This document shows, piece by piece, positions 1-9,071 of a DNA stretch of 64,000 nucleotides. The stretch's first letter is position 1; each line of letters starts with the position of its first letter. The notes beneath the pieces are model-generated. The model was given only the letters and a program-made list of their open reading frames with translations, had not been told where the DNA came from and ran no database searches. Source of the DNA: Cumulibacter manganitolerans (GTDB lineage: Bacteria; Actinomycetota; Actinomycetes; Mycobacteriales; Antricoccaceae); the NCBI RefSeq assembly GCF_009602465.1, contig NZ_WBKP01000005.1:1-64000 (forward strand), written 5' to 3'. The translations under genes were made by a program, and so were the position numbers.

Positions 1-204
1 GGCCGTGCTGCGGCGCCGGGTGCGCTTGGGCGGTGCCGCCGGCTGCTCCTCGGTGGCCGCCTGCGCGGGGGCCTCGGCCTGGTGCGCGGACGCGCCGTCC
101 TGCGGCGTCGCGGTGCCCTGCTGTGGCGGTGCGGTGCTACCTGCCGGTGCATCGGTGGTCTGGGCGTCGGTGGGGACGCCGGCCGGGGCTTCGTTCTCGC
201 TCAT
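1..204 (-). CDS. rne: Ribonuclease E/G family protein, N-terminal fragment
   Basis: The open frame runs off the left edge of the window; only the first 68 residues are present. They are low-complexity Ala/Pro/Gln/Thr-rich and end in a basic run KRTRRR, as in the disordered N-terminal extension of actinobacterial RNase E/G. The ATG is preceded by AAGGAG 11 bases upstream. Family knowledge: RNase E/G is the main endoribonuclease of RNA processing and decay. The catalytic S1 and RNase E/G domains lie outside the window, so the identity rests on position (directly after the TIGR03960/TIGR03936 pair, and ahead of where ndk sits in related genomes) and on composition. The frame is certain, the product is inferred. 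Confidence 0.6.
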   Translation of the reverse strand, partial: MSENEAPAGVPTDAQTTDAPAGSTAPPQQGTATPQDGASAHQAEAPAQAATEEQPAAPPKRTRRRSTA

Positions 205-289
205 ACGCTGCGAGGCTCCTTCGCGGCCCGCGCGTGCGTGGCCCGCTGGCTGGAGAGCCAGAAGAGCGGCATGCGTGGGCATGTCATGC

Positions 290-320
290 GGTCTGGACCT
301 CTGGCCGTCCAGGTCAGACC
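290..320 (-). promoter_or_regulatory. Stem-loop in the leader of the RNase E/G gene
   Basis: Bulged inverted repeat (GGTCTG..ACCT paired with AGGT..CAGACC) inside the 177-base gap between the TIGR03936 gene and the RNase E/G start. RNase E autoregulates through 5' leader hairpins in other bacteria; that role here is inference. Confidence 0.3.
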
Positions 321-357
321 GCGAAAGTCTGGTTGGGCGCCGCGGCGGCGCTGGTGC

Positions 358-377
358 GGTCGTCCGGTGGGACGACC
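358..377 (-). terminator. Hairpin directly after the TIGR03936 gene
   Basis: Perfect 8-bp stem (GGTCGTCC / GGACGACC) with a 4-base loop, 4 bases past the TAG stop on the minus strand. There is no U-tract, as is usual for high-GC actinobacterial terminators. It probably separates the radical-SAM pair from the RNase gene. Confidence 0.5.
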
Positions 378-381
378 GTCG

Positions 382-1152
382 CTAGCTCGCCGGCGACGGG
401 GCGATGGCGGCGCTGTCGACCCCGAGTGGGTCCAGCAGCCGTCCGGTGTCGTCGAGTGCTCCTTGAGCCAGCCTGAGCGCCGAGGGCGGCTGCGGTGGCA
501 CAAGTCCTGCGACGTCACGCAGTGCGGCATACACGTCATCTGGTCGTACGACGGGAATCGCCTGTCGAACGATTGCCGTCAGTATGGCACACCCGTCGCC
601 GGCCACGACGTCAGCGGTCGCCCACGCCGCACCGACGTCCACCTGCTTGCGCCCGGTCTGGGTGAGCCGCTCGACGATCACCGACCCGGCGTCGCTGATC
701 GCGCGCACCGCCTCCGCCAGGACCTGCGGGTCGAGCCCGGGGAAGGTGAAGCGCCACTGCGAGGCGCTCACCCGGTCGGCGAGCGACTTGCCGCGCGCGG
801 GCACCACCTCGAGGATGTCCAGGTCCGGCGGCAGCGACTCGTCGAGCCTGCGACGCACGTCGTCGGGCGCGACCTCGGCCGACAGGCCGAGCTCGAGGTA
901 CTCGGCCTCGCTGGCCACACCGGTGGGCGCGGCACCGACCCAGGAGATCTTCGGGTGCGGGGTGAAGCCGGCCGAGAACCCGACCGGCAGCTGCGCGCGT
1001 CGCACGGCGCGCTCGAACACGCGCGTGTAGTCGCGGTGCGACATGAACCGCAGCCGGCCCACCTTCGTGTAGCGGATCCACAGCCGCTGGACGACCGGCG
1101 GCGGGGGCGGTCCCTCGGGTGTGCGCTGCTTGCGCTTGCGCGGTGCGCTCAC
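382..1152 (-). CDS. TIGR03936 (DUF2344) radical-SAM-associated protein
   Basis: 256 aa. The N-terminal half has the typical segment LRFMSHRDYTRVFERAVRR followed by PVGFSAGFTPHPKISW, a pattern I associate with the DUF2344/TIGR03936 family, which in some bacteria is fused to the C terminus of TIGR03960 radical-SAM proteins. GTG start chosen because it overlaps the upstream stop in a GTGA quartet and has GGGGAG just upstream; a longer frame exists but would run inside the upstream gene. Biochemical function is not established; a tRNA or rRNA modification role is often assumed because of the linkage to RNase E/G and ribosomal genes. Ends at a hairpin before the RNase E/G gene. Confidence 0.9.
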   Translation of the reverse strand: MSAPRKRKQRTPEGPPPPPVVQRLWIRYTKVGRLRFMSHRDYTRVFERAVRRAQLPVGFSAGFTPHPKISWVGAAPTGVASEAEYLELGLSAEVAPDDVRRRLDESLPPDLDILEVVPARGKSLADRVSASQWRFTFPGLDPQVLAEAVRAISDAGSVIVERLTQTGRKQVDVGAAWATADVVAGDGCAILTAIVRQAIPVVRPDDVYAALRDVAGLVPPQPPSALRLAQGALDDTGRLLDPLGVDSAAIAPSPAS

Positions 1153-3095
1153 CCGGCACTCCCCGGCGCCCCGGTGTTCACCGGCGTCAGCGGCAGCAGC
1201 TTGCGCCCGGTCGGACCGATCTGGATGTCGGTGCCCATACCGGGGCACACCCCGCAGTCGTAGCACGGGATCCACCGGCAGTCGTCGAGCTCGGTCTCGT
1301 CGAGCGCGTCCAGCCAGTCGTCCCACAGCCACTGCTTGTCGAGCCCGGAGTCCAGGTGGTCCCAGGGCAGGATCTCGTCCTCGTCACGCTCGCGGGTCGT
1401 GAACCACGCGAGGTCGACGCCGTACTGCGGCAGGGCCGCGGCCGCGGCGTCCACCCATCGCTGGTGCGAGAAGTGCTCGCTCCACCCGTCGAACTTGCCG
1501 CCGGACTCCCACACCTTGCGGATCACCGCGCCGACGCGGCGGTCACCGCGCGAGAGCAGGCCCTCCACCTCGCTGGGCTTGCCGTCGTGGTAGCGGAACC
1601 CGATGGAGCGCCCGAGGTTGCGGTCGCTGGTGATCGCCGCCTTCAGCTTCGCCAGCCGGTCGTCGATGGTCTGCGCGCTGGCCTGCGACGCCCACTGGAA
1701 CGGCGTGTGCGCCTTCGGCACGAAGCCGCCGATCGACACGGTGCACCGGATGTCCTTCTTGCCCGACGCCTCGCGGCCGGCGCGGATGACCTCCTTGGCC
1801 ATCTCGGCGATCTCCAGCACGTCCTCGTCGGTCTCGGTCGGCAGGCCGCACATGAAGTACAGCTTCACCTGGCGCCAGCCGTTGGCGTACGCCGTGGTGA
1901 CGGTGCGGATCAGGTCTTCCTTGCTGACCATCTTGTTGATGACCTTGCGGATGCGCTCGCTGCCGCCCTCGGGAGCGAAGGTCAGCCCGGACCGGCGGCC
2001 GTTGCGCGACAGCTCGTTGGCCAGGTCGATGTTGAAGGCGTCGACGCGGGTCGACGGCAGCGACAGCGACGTCTTCGACTCCTCGTACCGGTCGGCGAGG
2101 CCCTTGGTGATGTCGGCGATCTCGGAGTGGTCGGCGCTGGAGAGGCTCAGCAGGCCCACCTCGTGGAAGCCGGTCGCCTTCAGCCCGTTCTCGACCATCT
2201 CGCCGATGCCGGTGATCGAGCGCTCGCGCACCGGGCGGGTGATCATGCCGGCCTGGCAGAACCGGCACCCGCGGGTGCAGCCGCGGAAGATCTCCACCGA
2301 CATGCGCTCGTGCACCGATTCGGCCAGCGGCACCAGCGGCTTCTTCGGGTACGGCCACTCGTCGAGGTTCATCGTCGTGCGCTTGGGGACGACGGCCGGG
2401 ACGCCGGCGCGGGCGGGGGTGACCGACGCGATCTTCGCGTCGTCCCCGTAGCTCACCTCGTACAGGCTCGGCACGTAGACGCCTGGGATCTGCGCGAGCC
2501 GGAACAGCAGCTCGCCGCGGTCGCGCCCGCCCTCGGCCTTCCAGGCCTTGACGACGTCGGTGATGTCGCCGACGACCTGCTCGCCGTCGCCGAGCGCCGC
2601 GGCGTCGATGAAGTCGGCGATGGGCTCGGGATTGAAGGCGGCGTGCCCCCCGGCCAGCACGATCGGGTGCTCGGCGGTGCGCTCGCGCGCGTCGAGCGGG
2701 ATCTGGGCGAGGCTCAGCGCCTCGAGCAGGTTGGTGTAGCCGAGCTCGGTCGCGAACGACACGCCGAGGACGTCGAAGTCGCGCACCGGGTGGTGGCCGT
2801 CGACGGTGAACTGCGGCAGGTCGTGCTCGCGCATCAGCGCGGCGAGATCCGGCCACACGGCGTAGCTGCGCTCGGCGAGGGTGTCCGCCCGCTCGTTGAG
2901 CACCTCGTACAGGATCATCAGGCCCTGGTTGGGCACCCCCACCTCGTAGGCGTCGGGGTACATCAACGCCCAGTGCACGTCGACGGAATCCCACTCCTTG
3001 ACGGTGGAGTTGAGCTCGCCGCCGACGTACTGGATGGGCTTCTGCACCTGGCCCAGCAGCGGCTCGAGTTCGGAGAAGACAGAGTGTGAGGTCAT
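1149..3095 (-). CDS. TIGR03960 family B12-binding-like radical SAM protein
   Basis: 648 aa. The first ~200 residues resemble a cobalamin-binding-like fold (motifs EVGVPNQGLMILYEVLN and LAGGHAAFNPEP). The radical SAM domain carries the 4Fe-4S motif CTRGCRFC with cysteines at about 273, 277 and 280; a C-terminal Cys cluster (CRWIPCYDCGVCPG) could hold a second cluster or metal. Start ATG has GAGAGG 4 bases upstream; a longer in-frame extension upstream was rejected because it runs antisense into the enoyl-CoA hydratase gene. Overlaps the TIGR03936 gene by 4 bases, so the two are translationally coupled. Substrate unknown; RNA modification is a plausible guess only. Confidence 0.93.
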   Translation of the reverse strand: MTSHSVFSELEPLLGQVQKPIQYVGGELNSTVKEWDSVDVHWALMYPDAYEVGVPNQGLMILYEVLNERADTLAERSYAVWPDLAALMREHDLPQFTVDGHHPVRDFDVLGVSFATELGYTNLLEALSLAQIPLDARERTAEHPIVLAGGHAAFNPEPIADFIDAAALGDGEQVVGDITDVVKAWKAEGGRDRGELLFRLAQIPGVYVPSLYEVSYGDDAKIASVTPARAGVPAVVPKRTTMNLDEWPYPKKPLVPLAESVHERMSVEIFRGCTRGCRFCQAGMITRPVRERSITGIGEMVENGLKATGFHEVGLLSLSSADHSEIADITKGLADRYEESKTSLSLPSTRVDAFNIDLANELSRNGRRSGLTFAPEGGSERIRKVINKMVSKEDLIRTVTTAYANGWRQVKLYFMCGLPTETDEDVLEIAEMAKEVIRAGREASGKKDIRCTVSIGGFVPKAHTPFQWASQASAQTIDDRLAKLKAAITSDRNLGRSIGFRYHDGKPSEVEGLLSRGDRRVGAVIRKVWESGGKFDGWSEHFSHQRWVDAAAAALPQYGVDLAWFTTRERDEDEILPWDHLDSGLDKQWLWDDWLDALDETELDDCRWIPCYDCGVCPGMGTDIQIGPTGRKLLPLTPVNTGAPGSAG

Positions 3096-3192
3096 AACCT
3101 CTCTAGGGTAACCGCGGTTTCGCCGCACCCGATGCGTCCGCGCGCCATGGCCGAAGTAGCCTCGGTCGCAGGAGCGACAGGAGGCCCCATCC

Positions 3193-3963
3193 ATGAGCCA
3201 GCAACCGGTACTGCTAGACGTGCGCGATCGCATCGCGACCATCACCTTGAACCGGCCCGAGGCGCGCAACGCGCTGAGCCGCGAGCTGCTGCGGATGCTG
3301 CCCGAGGTGATCCAGCAGGCCGAGGACGACGACGCGGTGGACGTGCTCGTGCTGACCGGGACCGACCCGGCCTTCACCGCCGGGCTCGACCTCAAGGAGG
3401 TCGGCGAGGGCGTGCTGATCGACACCGAGTCGGAGGTCGCGATCCACCGCCCGTTCGCCGGGCTCACCAAGCCGCTGATCGGGGCGGTCAACGGCGTCGC
3501 CGTGACCGGCGGCTTCGAGCTGGCGTTGAACTGCGACTTCCTCATCGCGAGCGAGAACGCCCGGTTCGCCGACACGCACGCGCGCGTCGGCGTCCAGCCG
3601 GGCTGGGGGCTGACCGTGCTGCTGCCGCAGGCGGTCGGCGTCCGCCGCGCCCGCGAGCTCAGCCTGACCGGCCGATTCCTCGACGCGGCGACGGCGTACG
3701 AGTGGGGCCTGGTCAACCGGGTGGTGCCGCACGCCGACCTGCTTCCGGTCACGTACGGGCTGGCGGCGTCGATCGTCGACAACGACCAGGCCGGTGTCCG
3801 CCAGATCCTGCGCACGTATCAGCAGAACACCGCCGAGGAGGCGGCCTGGCAGAACGAGGCCGACAACGCGGCGACCTGGAAGCGCGAGCAGTTCGCGCCG
3901 GAGAAGGTCGCCGAGCGCCGCGCGGGGATCCAGGCGCGCGGCCGCGCGCAGACCGCCGGCTGA
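3193..3963 (+). CDS. Enoyl-CoA hydratase/isomerase family (crotonase fold) protein
   Basis: 256 aa, normal length for the family. Visible: oxyanion-hole segment FTAGLDLKEV (residues ~58-67) and GVAVTGGFELALNCDF, whose Glu aligns with the first catalytic Glu of crotonase (E144 of the rat enzyme). The position of the second catalytic Glu (E164 in rat, in a 'QPEI..G' segment) reads ADTHARVG here, with His in its place, so classical hydration may not be the reaction. ATG preceded by GGAGG; a TAGCCT -10 candidate lies about 36 bases upstream. Divergent from the TIGR03960 gene, convergent with argG. Likely acts in acyl-CoA metabolism; substrate unknown. Confidence 0.9.
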   Translation: MSQQPVLLDVRDRIATITLNRPEARNALSRELLRMLPEVIQQAEDDDAVDVLVLTGTDPAFTAGLDLKEVGEGVLIDTESEVAIHRPFAGLTKPLIGAVNGVAVTGGFELALNCDFLIASENARFADTHARVGVQPGWGLTVLLPQAVGVRRARELSLTGRFLDAATAYEWGLVNRVVPHADLLPVTYGLAASIVDNDQAGVRQILRTYQQNTAEEAAWQNEADNAATWKREQFAPEKVAERRAGIQARGRAQTAG

Positions 3964-3979
3964 CGCGACCCCGCCGAAA

Positions 3980-4046
3980 CGAAAAGCGGGCTTCGTCGGC
4001 GAAGTCGGGGAAGTTTCCCCGCCTTCGCCGGCAAAGCCCGCTTCGG
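3980..4046. repeat. Dispersed palindrome, copy A, between convergent genes
   Basis: About 66-base long hairpin: outer arms AGCGGGCTT / AAGCCCGCTT, inner arms CGGGGAA / TTCCCCG. Two related copies occur at 61313-61378 and 62143-62206. It lies between the ends of the enoyl-CoA hydratase gene (+) and argG (-) and can act as a bidirectional terminator; the existence of copies suggests a repeat family. Confidence 0.75.
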
Positions 4047-4077
4047 TGACCCACCGGCCTTCCGGCCGGCGCCCCAC

Positions 4078-5505
<1,428 letters not shown>

Positions 5506-5529
5506 GCCCCCGGCGCCGTGTGAGCAGCA

Positions 5530-6981
5530 CTACAGGCGTTCGTACCCGCGGTACGCGATCCGGGACAGCACGACCGACCCGAGCGCGGCGACACCGATCA
5601 CCCCGAACGCGATCGGCAGCCCGTCGAGCAGGCCGTCACGGAACGCCTCGGGCAGCAGCGCGTCGTGCGCGGCGTACACCGCGCTCTTGCCCTCGGGAGG
5701 CAGCAGCAGCGAGACGCTCGCGAGCGCCAGAGCCGTGCCGGCGATGATGCCGGTGCCCTGCACCATGACTCGCAGGGACCCGACGACGCCGAGCTTCTCG
5801 ACCGGTGTCGCCTTCGTGACCGCTGAGGAGTTCGCGGTCAGCACCATCCCGCCACCCGCGCCGGCGCCCGCGCCACCGAGCCCGACGATCCAGTACCAGC
5901 TCGGACGCCAGATCATCACGGCGCACAGCAGCACGCTGACGAGCACGACGACAGTGCCGGCGAGACTGACCCAGGCGCTCCCCCGCCGGATCTCCAGGGA
6001 TCCGGCGATCGGCGCGGCGATCAGCGAGCCGACGGCGATCGGCAGCACCAGCAGGCTGGTGCGGGTGGCGGAGAGCCCGTAGGCGGACTGGTAGACCAGC
6101 GCGAGCAGGATCAGGATCCCGAAGCGCGCGATGTGGCTCAGGAAGGTGGTGAAGGTGGTCCCGACGAACAGCCGGTCCCGCAGCACGGAGAGCTCGACCA
6201 TCGGGTCGCCGGCGCGGGACTCGCGCCAGACGAACAGCGGCACCAGCACGGCGAAGCACCCCAGGGAGGCGCCGATCACCAGCGGGTCGAGACCGCGCGA
6301 GCTGATCGAGGTCAGCATCGCGACCAGGGTGGTGACCAGGGCGACGAACAGCAGGCCGCCGCTGACGTCGAAGCTGCGCGCATTGTGGTTGGCCTCGCGG
6401 CCGAGCGTCACGTACGACGCCACGAGCAGCACCAGGCAGATGGGCAGGTTCATCCAGAACAGCCACGGCCACCCGATCGTGTCGACGACGATCCCGCCGA
6501 TCACCGGCCCCAGCAGCTGCGCGGCGGAGTTGCACGCGAAGTAGATGCCCATCGCCTGCCCGATGCGGGCCCGCGGCACCGCCAGCGCGATCAGCGCGCT
6601 CGTGGTCGCGAACATCATCGCTGCGCCGATCCCGCTGATGGCGCGGCCGGCGATCAGCACCCACCCCTCGGTGGCGACGGCGCTGAGCACGGAGCCCAGC
6701 GCGAACACGACGATTCCGCCGATGAACAGCACCCGGCGCGAGGTCAGGTCGGCGAGCTTGCCGAACACCACCATCAGCGCGTTGCTGGCGAGCAGATTCG
6801 CCAGCAGGATCCAGCTGGACTGCGCGGCCGTCGCGTGGATGTCGGCCGAGATCGCCGGCAGGGCGATGTTCACAATCGACATGTTGAGGCCGCCGATGAA
6901 CATGGCCGCCGATGCGATCGCCACCACGTTGCGGGCGGTGGCCCGTGACGTGGTGGCGATCGATTCCACGGCGCTGCTCAT
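5530..6981 (-). CDS. MFS drug-resistance-type transporter (DHA2-like)
   Basis: 483 aa, hydrophobic throughout, about 12-14 transmembrane helices. Motif A-like GKLADLTSRRVLF follows the second helix, and the antiporter motif C region reads LGPVIGGIVVDTIGWPWLFW, as in the EmrB/QacA drug:H+ antiporter group. Inner-membrane efflux is expected; substrate cannot be told. The gene follows the SDR gene by 12 bases and precedes argG by 36 bases on the same strand, so SDR-MFS probably form one transcript. Confidence 0.88.
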   Translation of the reverse strand: MSSAVESIATTSRATARNVVAIASAAMFIGGLNMSIVNIALPAISADIHATAAQSSWILLANLLASNALMVVFGKLADLTSRRVLFIGGIVVFALGSVLSAVATEGWVLIAGRAISGIGAAMMFATTSALIALAVPRARIGQAMGIYFACNSAAQLLGPVIGGIVVDTIGWPWLFWMNLPICLVLLVASYVTLGREANHNARSFDVSGGLLFVALVTTLVAMLTSISSRGLDPLVIGASLGCFAVLVPLFVWRESRAGDPMVELSVLRDRLFVGTTFTTFLSHIARFGILILLALVYQSAYGLSATRTSLLVLPIAVGSLIAAPIAGSLEIRRGSAWVSLAGTVVVLVSVLLCAVMIWRPSWYWIVGLGGAGAGAGGGMVLTANSSAVTKATPVEKLGVVGSLRVMVQGTGIIAGTALALASVSLLLPPEGKSAVYAAHDALLPEAFRDGLLDGLPIAFGVIGVAALGSVVLSRIAYRGYERL

Positions 6982-6993
6982 GCAGCGGTGACC

Positions 6994-7752
6994 TCAGCGG
7001 CCGCCGTTGACGTGCAGGGTCTGGCCGGTGACGAAGCCGGCCTCGTCGGAGGCGAAGAAGGCGACGACGTTGGCGATGTCGACCGGCTGGCCGACGCGGC
7101 CCAGCGGCGTGTTCGACGCGGCGGCCTTCTTGAAGTCCTCCTTGTCGACACCGACGCGCGCCGCGGTCGAGTCGGTCATCGGGGTCTCGATGTAGCCGGG
7201 GGCGACGGCGTTGACGTTGATGTTGAACTTGCCGAGCTCGAGCGCGAGGGTCGAGGTGAAGCCGATGATGCCGGCCTTGGCGGCCGAGTAGTTCGCCTGG
7301 CCGCGGTTGCCCAGCGCGGAGCGGCTGGAGAGGTTGACGATCTTGCCGTACTTCTTCTCCGTCATGTACTTGGTGGCGACCTTGCACGTGTTGAACGCGC
7401 CGCGCAGGTGCACGGCCATGACCATGTCCCAGTCGTCCTCGGTCATCTTGAACAGCAGGTTGTCGCGGATGATGCCGGCGTTGTTGACGAGGATGTCCAC
7501 GCCGCCGAGCTCGTCGACGGTCTTCTTGACCGCGGCCTCGACCTGGTCCATCTTCGACACGTCACAGCCCACGGCGATCGCCTTGCCGCCGGCGAGGTTG
7601 ATGGCCTCGACGGTGCCGGCGAGCGAGTCCTCCTTGAGATCGACCGCGGCGACGGCGGCGCCGCCCTTGGCCAGCGTGATCGCGATCTCCTTGCCGATGC
7701 CCTGGGCAGCACCGGTTACGAACGCCACCTTGTCGGTGAAGTCAAAAGGCAT
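6994..7752 (-). CDS. Short-chain dehydrogenase/reductase, FabG-like
   Basis: 252 aa, classical SDR. Cofactor motif TGAAQGIG (residues 13-20), NNAG (~90-93), catalytic Ser142, Tyr155 and Lys159 (YSAAK), and the PG-motif VAPGYIETPM. Closest to 3-oxoacyl-ACP/acetoacetyl-CoA reductases, so a beta-ketoacyl reduction is likely, but SDR substrates are not predictable. ATG chosen because GGAG lies 8 bases upstream; a longer frame (18 residues more) lacks this. Divergent from an acyl-CoA dehydrogenase with a ~135-base shared control region. Confidence 0.92.
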   Translation of the reverse strand: MPFDFTDKVAFVTGAAQGIGKEIAITLAKGGAAVAAVDLKEDSLAGTVEAINLAGGKAIAVGCDVSKMDQVEAAVKKTVDELGGVDILVNNAGIIRDNLLFKMTEDDWDMVMAVHLRGAFNTCKVATKYMTEKKYGKIVNLSSRSALGNRGQANYSAAKAGIIGFTSTLALELGKFNINVNAVAPGYIETPMTDSTAARVGVDKEDFKKAAASNTPLGRVGQPVDIANVVAFFASDEAGFVTGQTLHVNGGR

Positions 7753-7886
7753 GTGATTCTCCGTTGTTGAGTAGTCCTGACGAATGACCACTCTGGAGTC
7801 TGTCACGGCAAGTGCTTAGCCCCACGAAGGGGTCTGGCGTCGTAGGGTCAGCGCAACGGTCGGCACGACAGCGGAGGTCGCACATC

Positions 7887-9071
7887 ATGAGCCACGGCAT
7901 CGGACGTTCGCGAGGCACCGACTATCTGCGGTTGTTCGACGACCTGACGGACGACGACCGCGCCGTGTGGGAGCGCACCCGCCGCTTCGTCGACGACGAG
8001 GTGCTGCCGGTGATCAACGACTACTGGGAGAAGGCCGAGCTCCCGTGGGAGCTGTTCCGCCGGATGGGCGAGCTGGGCATCCTCGGTGGCACGGTCGCCG
8101 GGTACGGCGCTCCCGGCCTCTCCCCCGTCGCCGACGGTCTCGTGGCCATGGAGCTCAATCGCGGAGACGGCAGCGTAGCCACCTTCAACGGGGTGCAGTC
8201 GGGGCTCGTCATGCGGACCATCGCGATGCTGGGCTCGGAGGAGCAGAAGAGCCACTGGCTGCCGCGGCTGGCCACCGTGGAGAAGATCGGTGCGTTCGGG
8301 CTCACCGAGCCCGAGCACGGCTCGGACTCGGTGTCGTTGTCCACCTCGGCGCGCCGCGACGGTGACGAGTGGGTGCTCAACGGCGCGAAGAAGTGGATCG
8401 GCAACGGGTCGATCTCCGACGTGACGATCATCTGGGCGCGTGACGAGGCCGACGACGAGGTGAAGGGATTCCTCGTCGACACCACCCTCGACGGGTACAC
8501 CGCCGAGGCGATGACCGGCAAGGGCGTGATGCGGGCGATCTGGCAGGCCGAGATCACGCTCCGCGACGTCCGCGTGCGAGAGGCCGATCGGCTGCCCTCG
8601 GCCGGGTCGTTCAAGGACACCGCGGCGGTGCTGGCCAAGACGCGCGGCGGCGTCGCGTGGAGCGCCCTCGGGCACGCGCTCGCGGCGTTCGAGGTCGTGC
8701 ACGCGTACATCGAGGAACGCGAGCAGTTCGGCCACAAGCTGGCCGAGTTCCAGGTGATCCAGCACAAGCTCGCGAACCTGCTCGCCGACCTGACCGCCAT
8801 GCAGCTCTACTGCCGTCGGCTGGGCCAGCTCGCGGAGGACGACGAGCTGGAGGAGACGATGGCGTCGCTGGCCAAGATGCACAACACCACGAAGGCCCGG
8901 CAGATCATCTCGACCGCGCGGGACATGATGGGCGGCAACGGCGTCCTGCTGGAGTACCACGTCATCCGGCACATGCTCGACATCGAGGCGATCCACACCT
9001 ACGAGGGCACCGAGACGATCCAGGCGCTGCTCGTCGCGCGGGACCTGACCGGGGAGTCGGCGTTCACCTGA
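7887..9071 (+). CDS. Acyl-CoA dehydrogenase, glutaryl-CoA dehydrogenase-like
   Basis: 394 aa. FAD-dependent dehydrogenation of an acyl-CoA; FAD-binding segment FGLTEPEHGSDS, and the C-terminal signature ARDMMGGNG..EYHVIRHMLDIEAIHTYEGT, where Glu373 of YEGT is the expected catalytic base. The 'EYHVIRH..LE..TYEGT' pattern resembles glutaryl-CoA dehydrogenases, which dehydrogenate and decarboxylate glutaryl-CoA. ATG at 7887 has GGAGG 9 bases upstream; an in-frame extension of 25 residues has no such site. The last 8 bases overlap the convergent MFS gene. Confidence 0.92.
   Translation: MSHGIGRSRGTDYLRLFDDLTDDDRAVWERTRRFVDDEVLPVINDYWEKAELPWELFRRMGELGILGGTVAGYGAPGLSPVADGLVAMELNRGDGSVATFNGVQSGLVMRTIAMLGSEEQKSHWLPRLATVEKIGAFGLTEPEHGSDSVSLSTSARRDGDEWVLNGAKKWIGNGSISDVTIIWARDEADDEVKGFLVDTTLDGYTAEAMTGKGVMRAIWQAEITLRDVRVREADRLPSAGSFKDTAAVLAKTRGGVAWSALGHALAAFEVVHAYIEEREQFGHKLAEFQVIQHKLANLLADLTAMQLYCRRLGQLAEDDELEETMASLAKMHNTTKARQIISTARDMMGGNGVLLEYHVIRHMLDIEAIHTYEGTETIQALLVARDLTGESAFT

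Noticed and set aside
1119-3089. 656-aa plus-strand open frame
   Set aside because: Antisense shadow of the TIGR03960 gene; biased Val/Arg/Ala/His composition typical of reverse frames in high-GC DNA.
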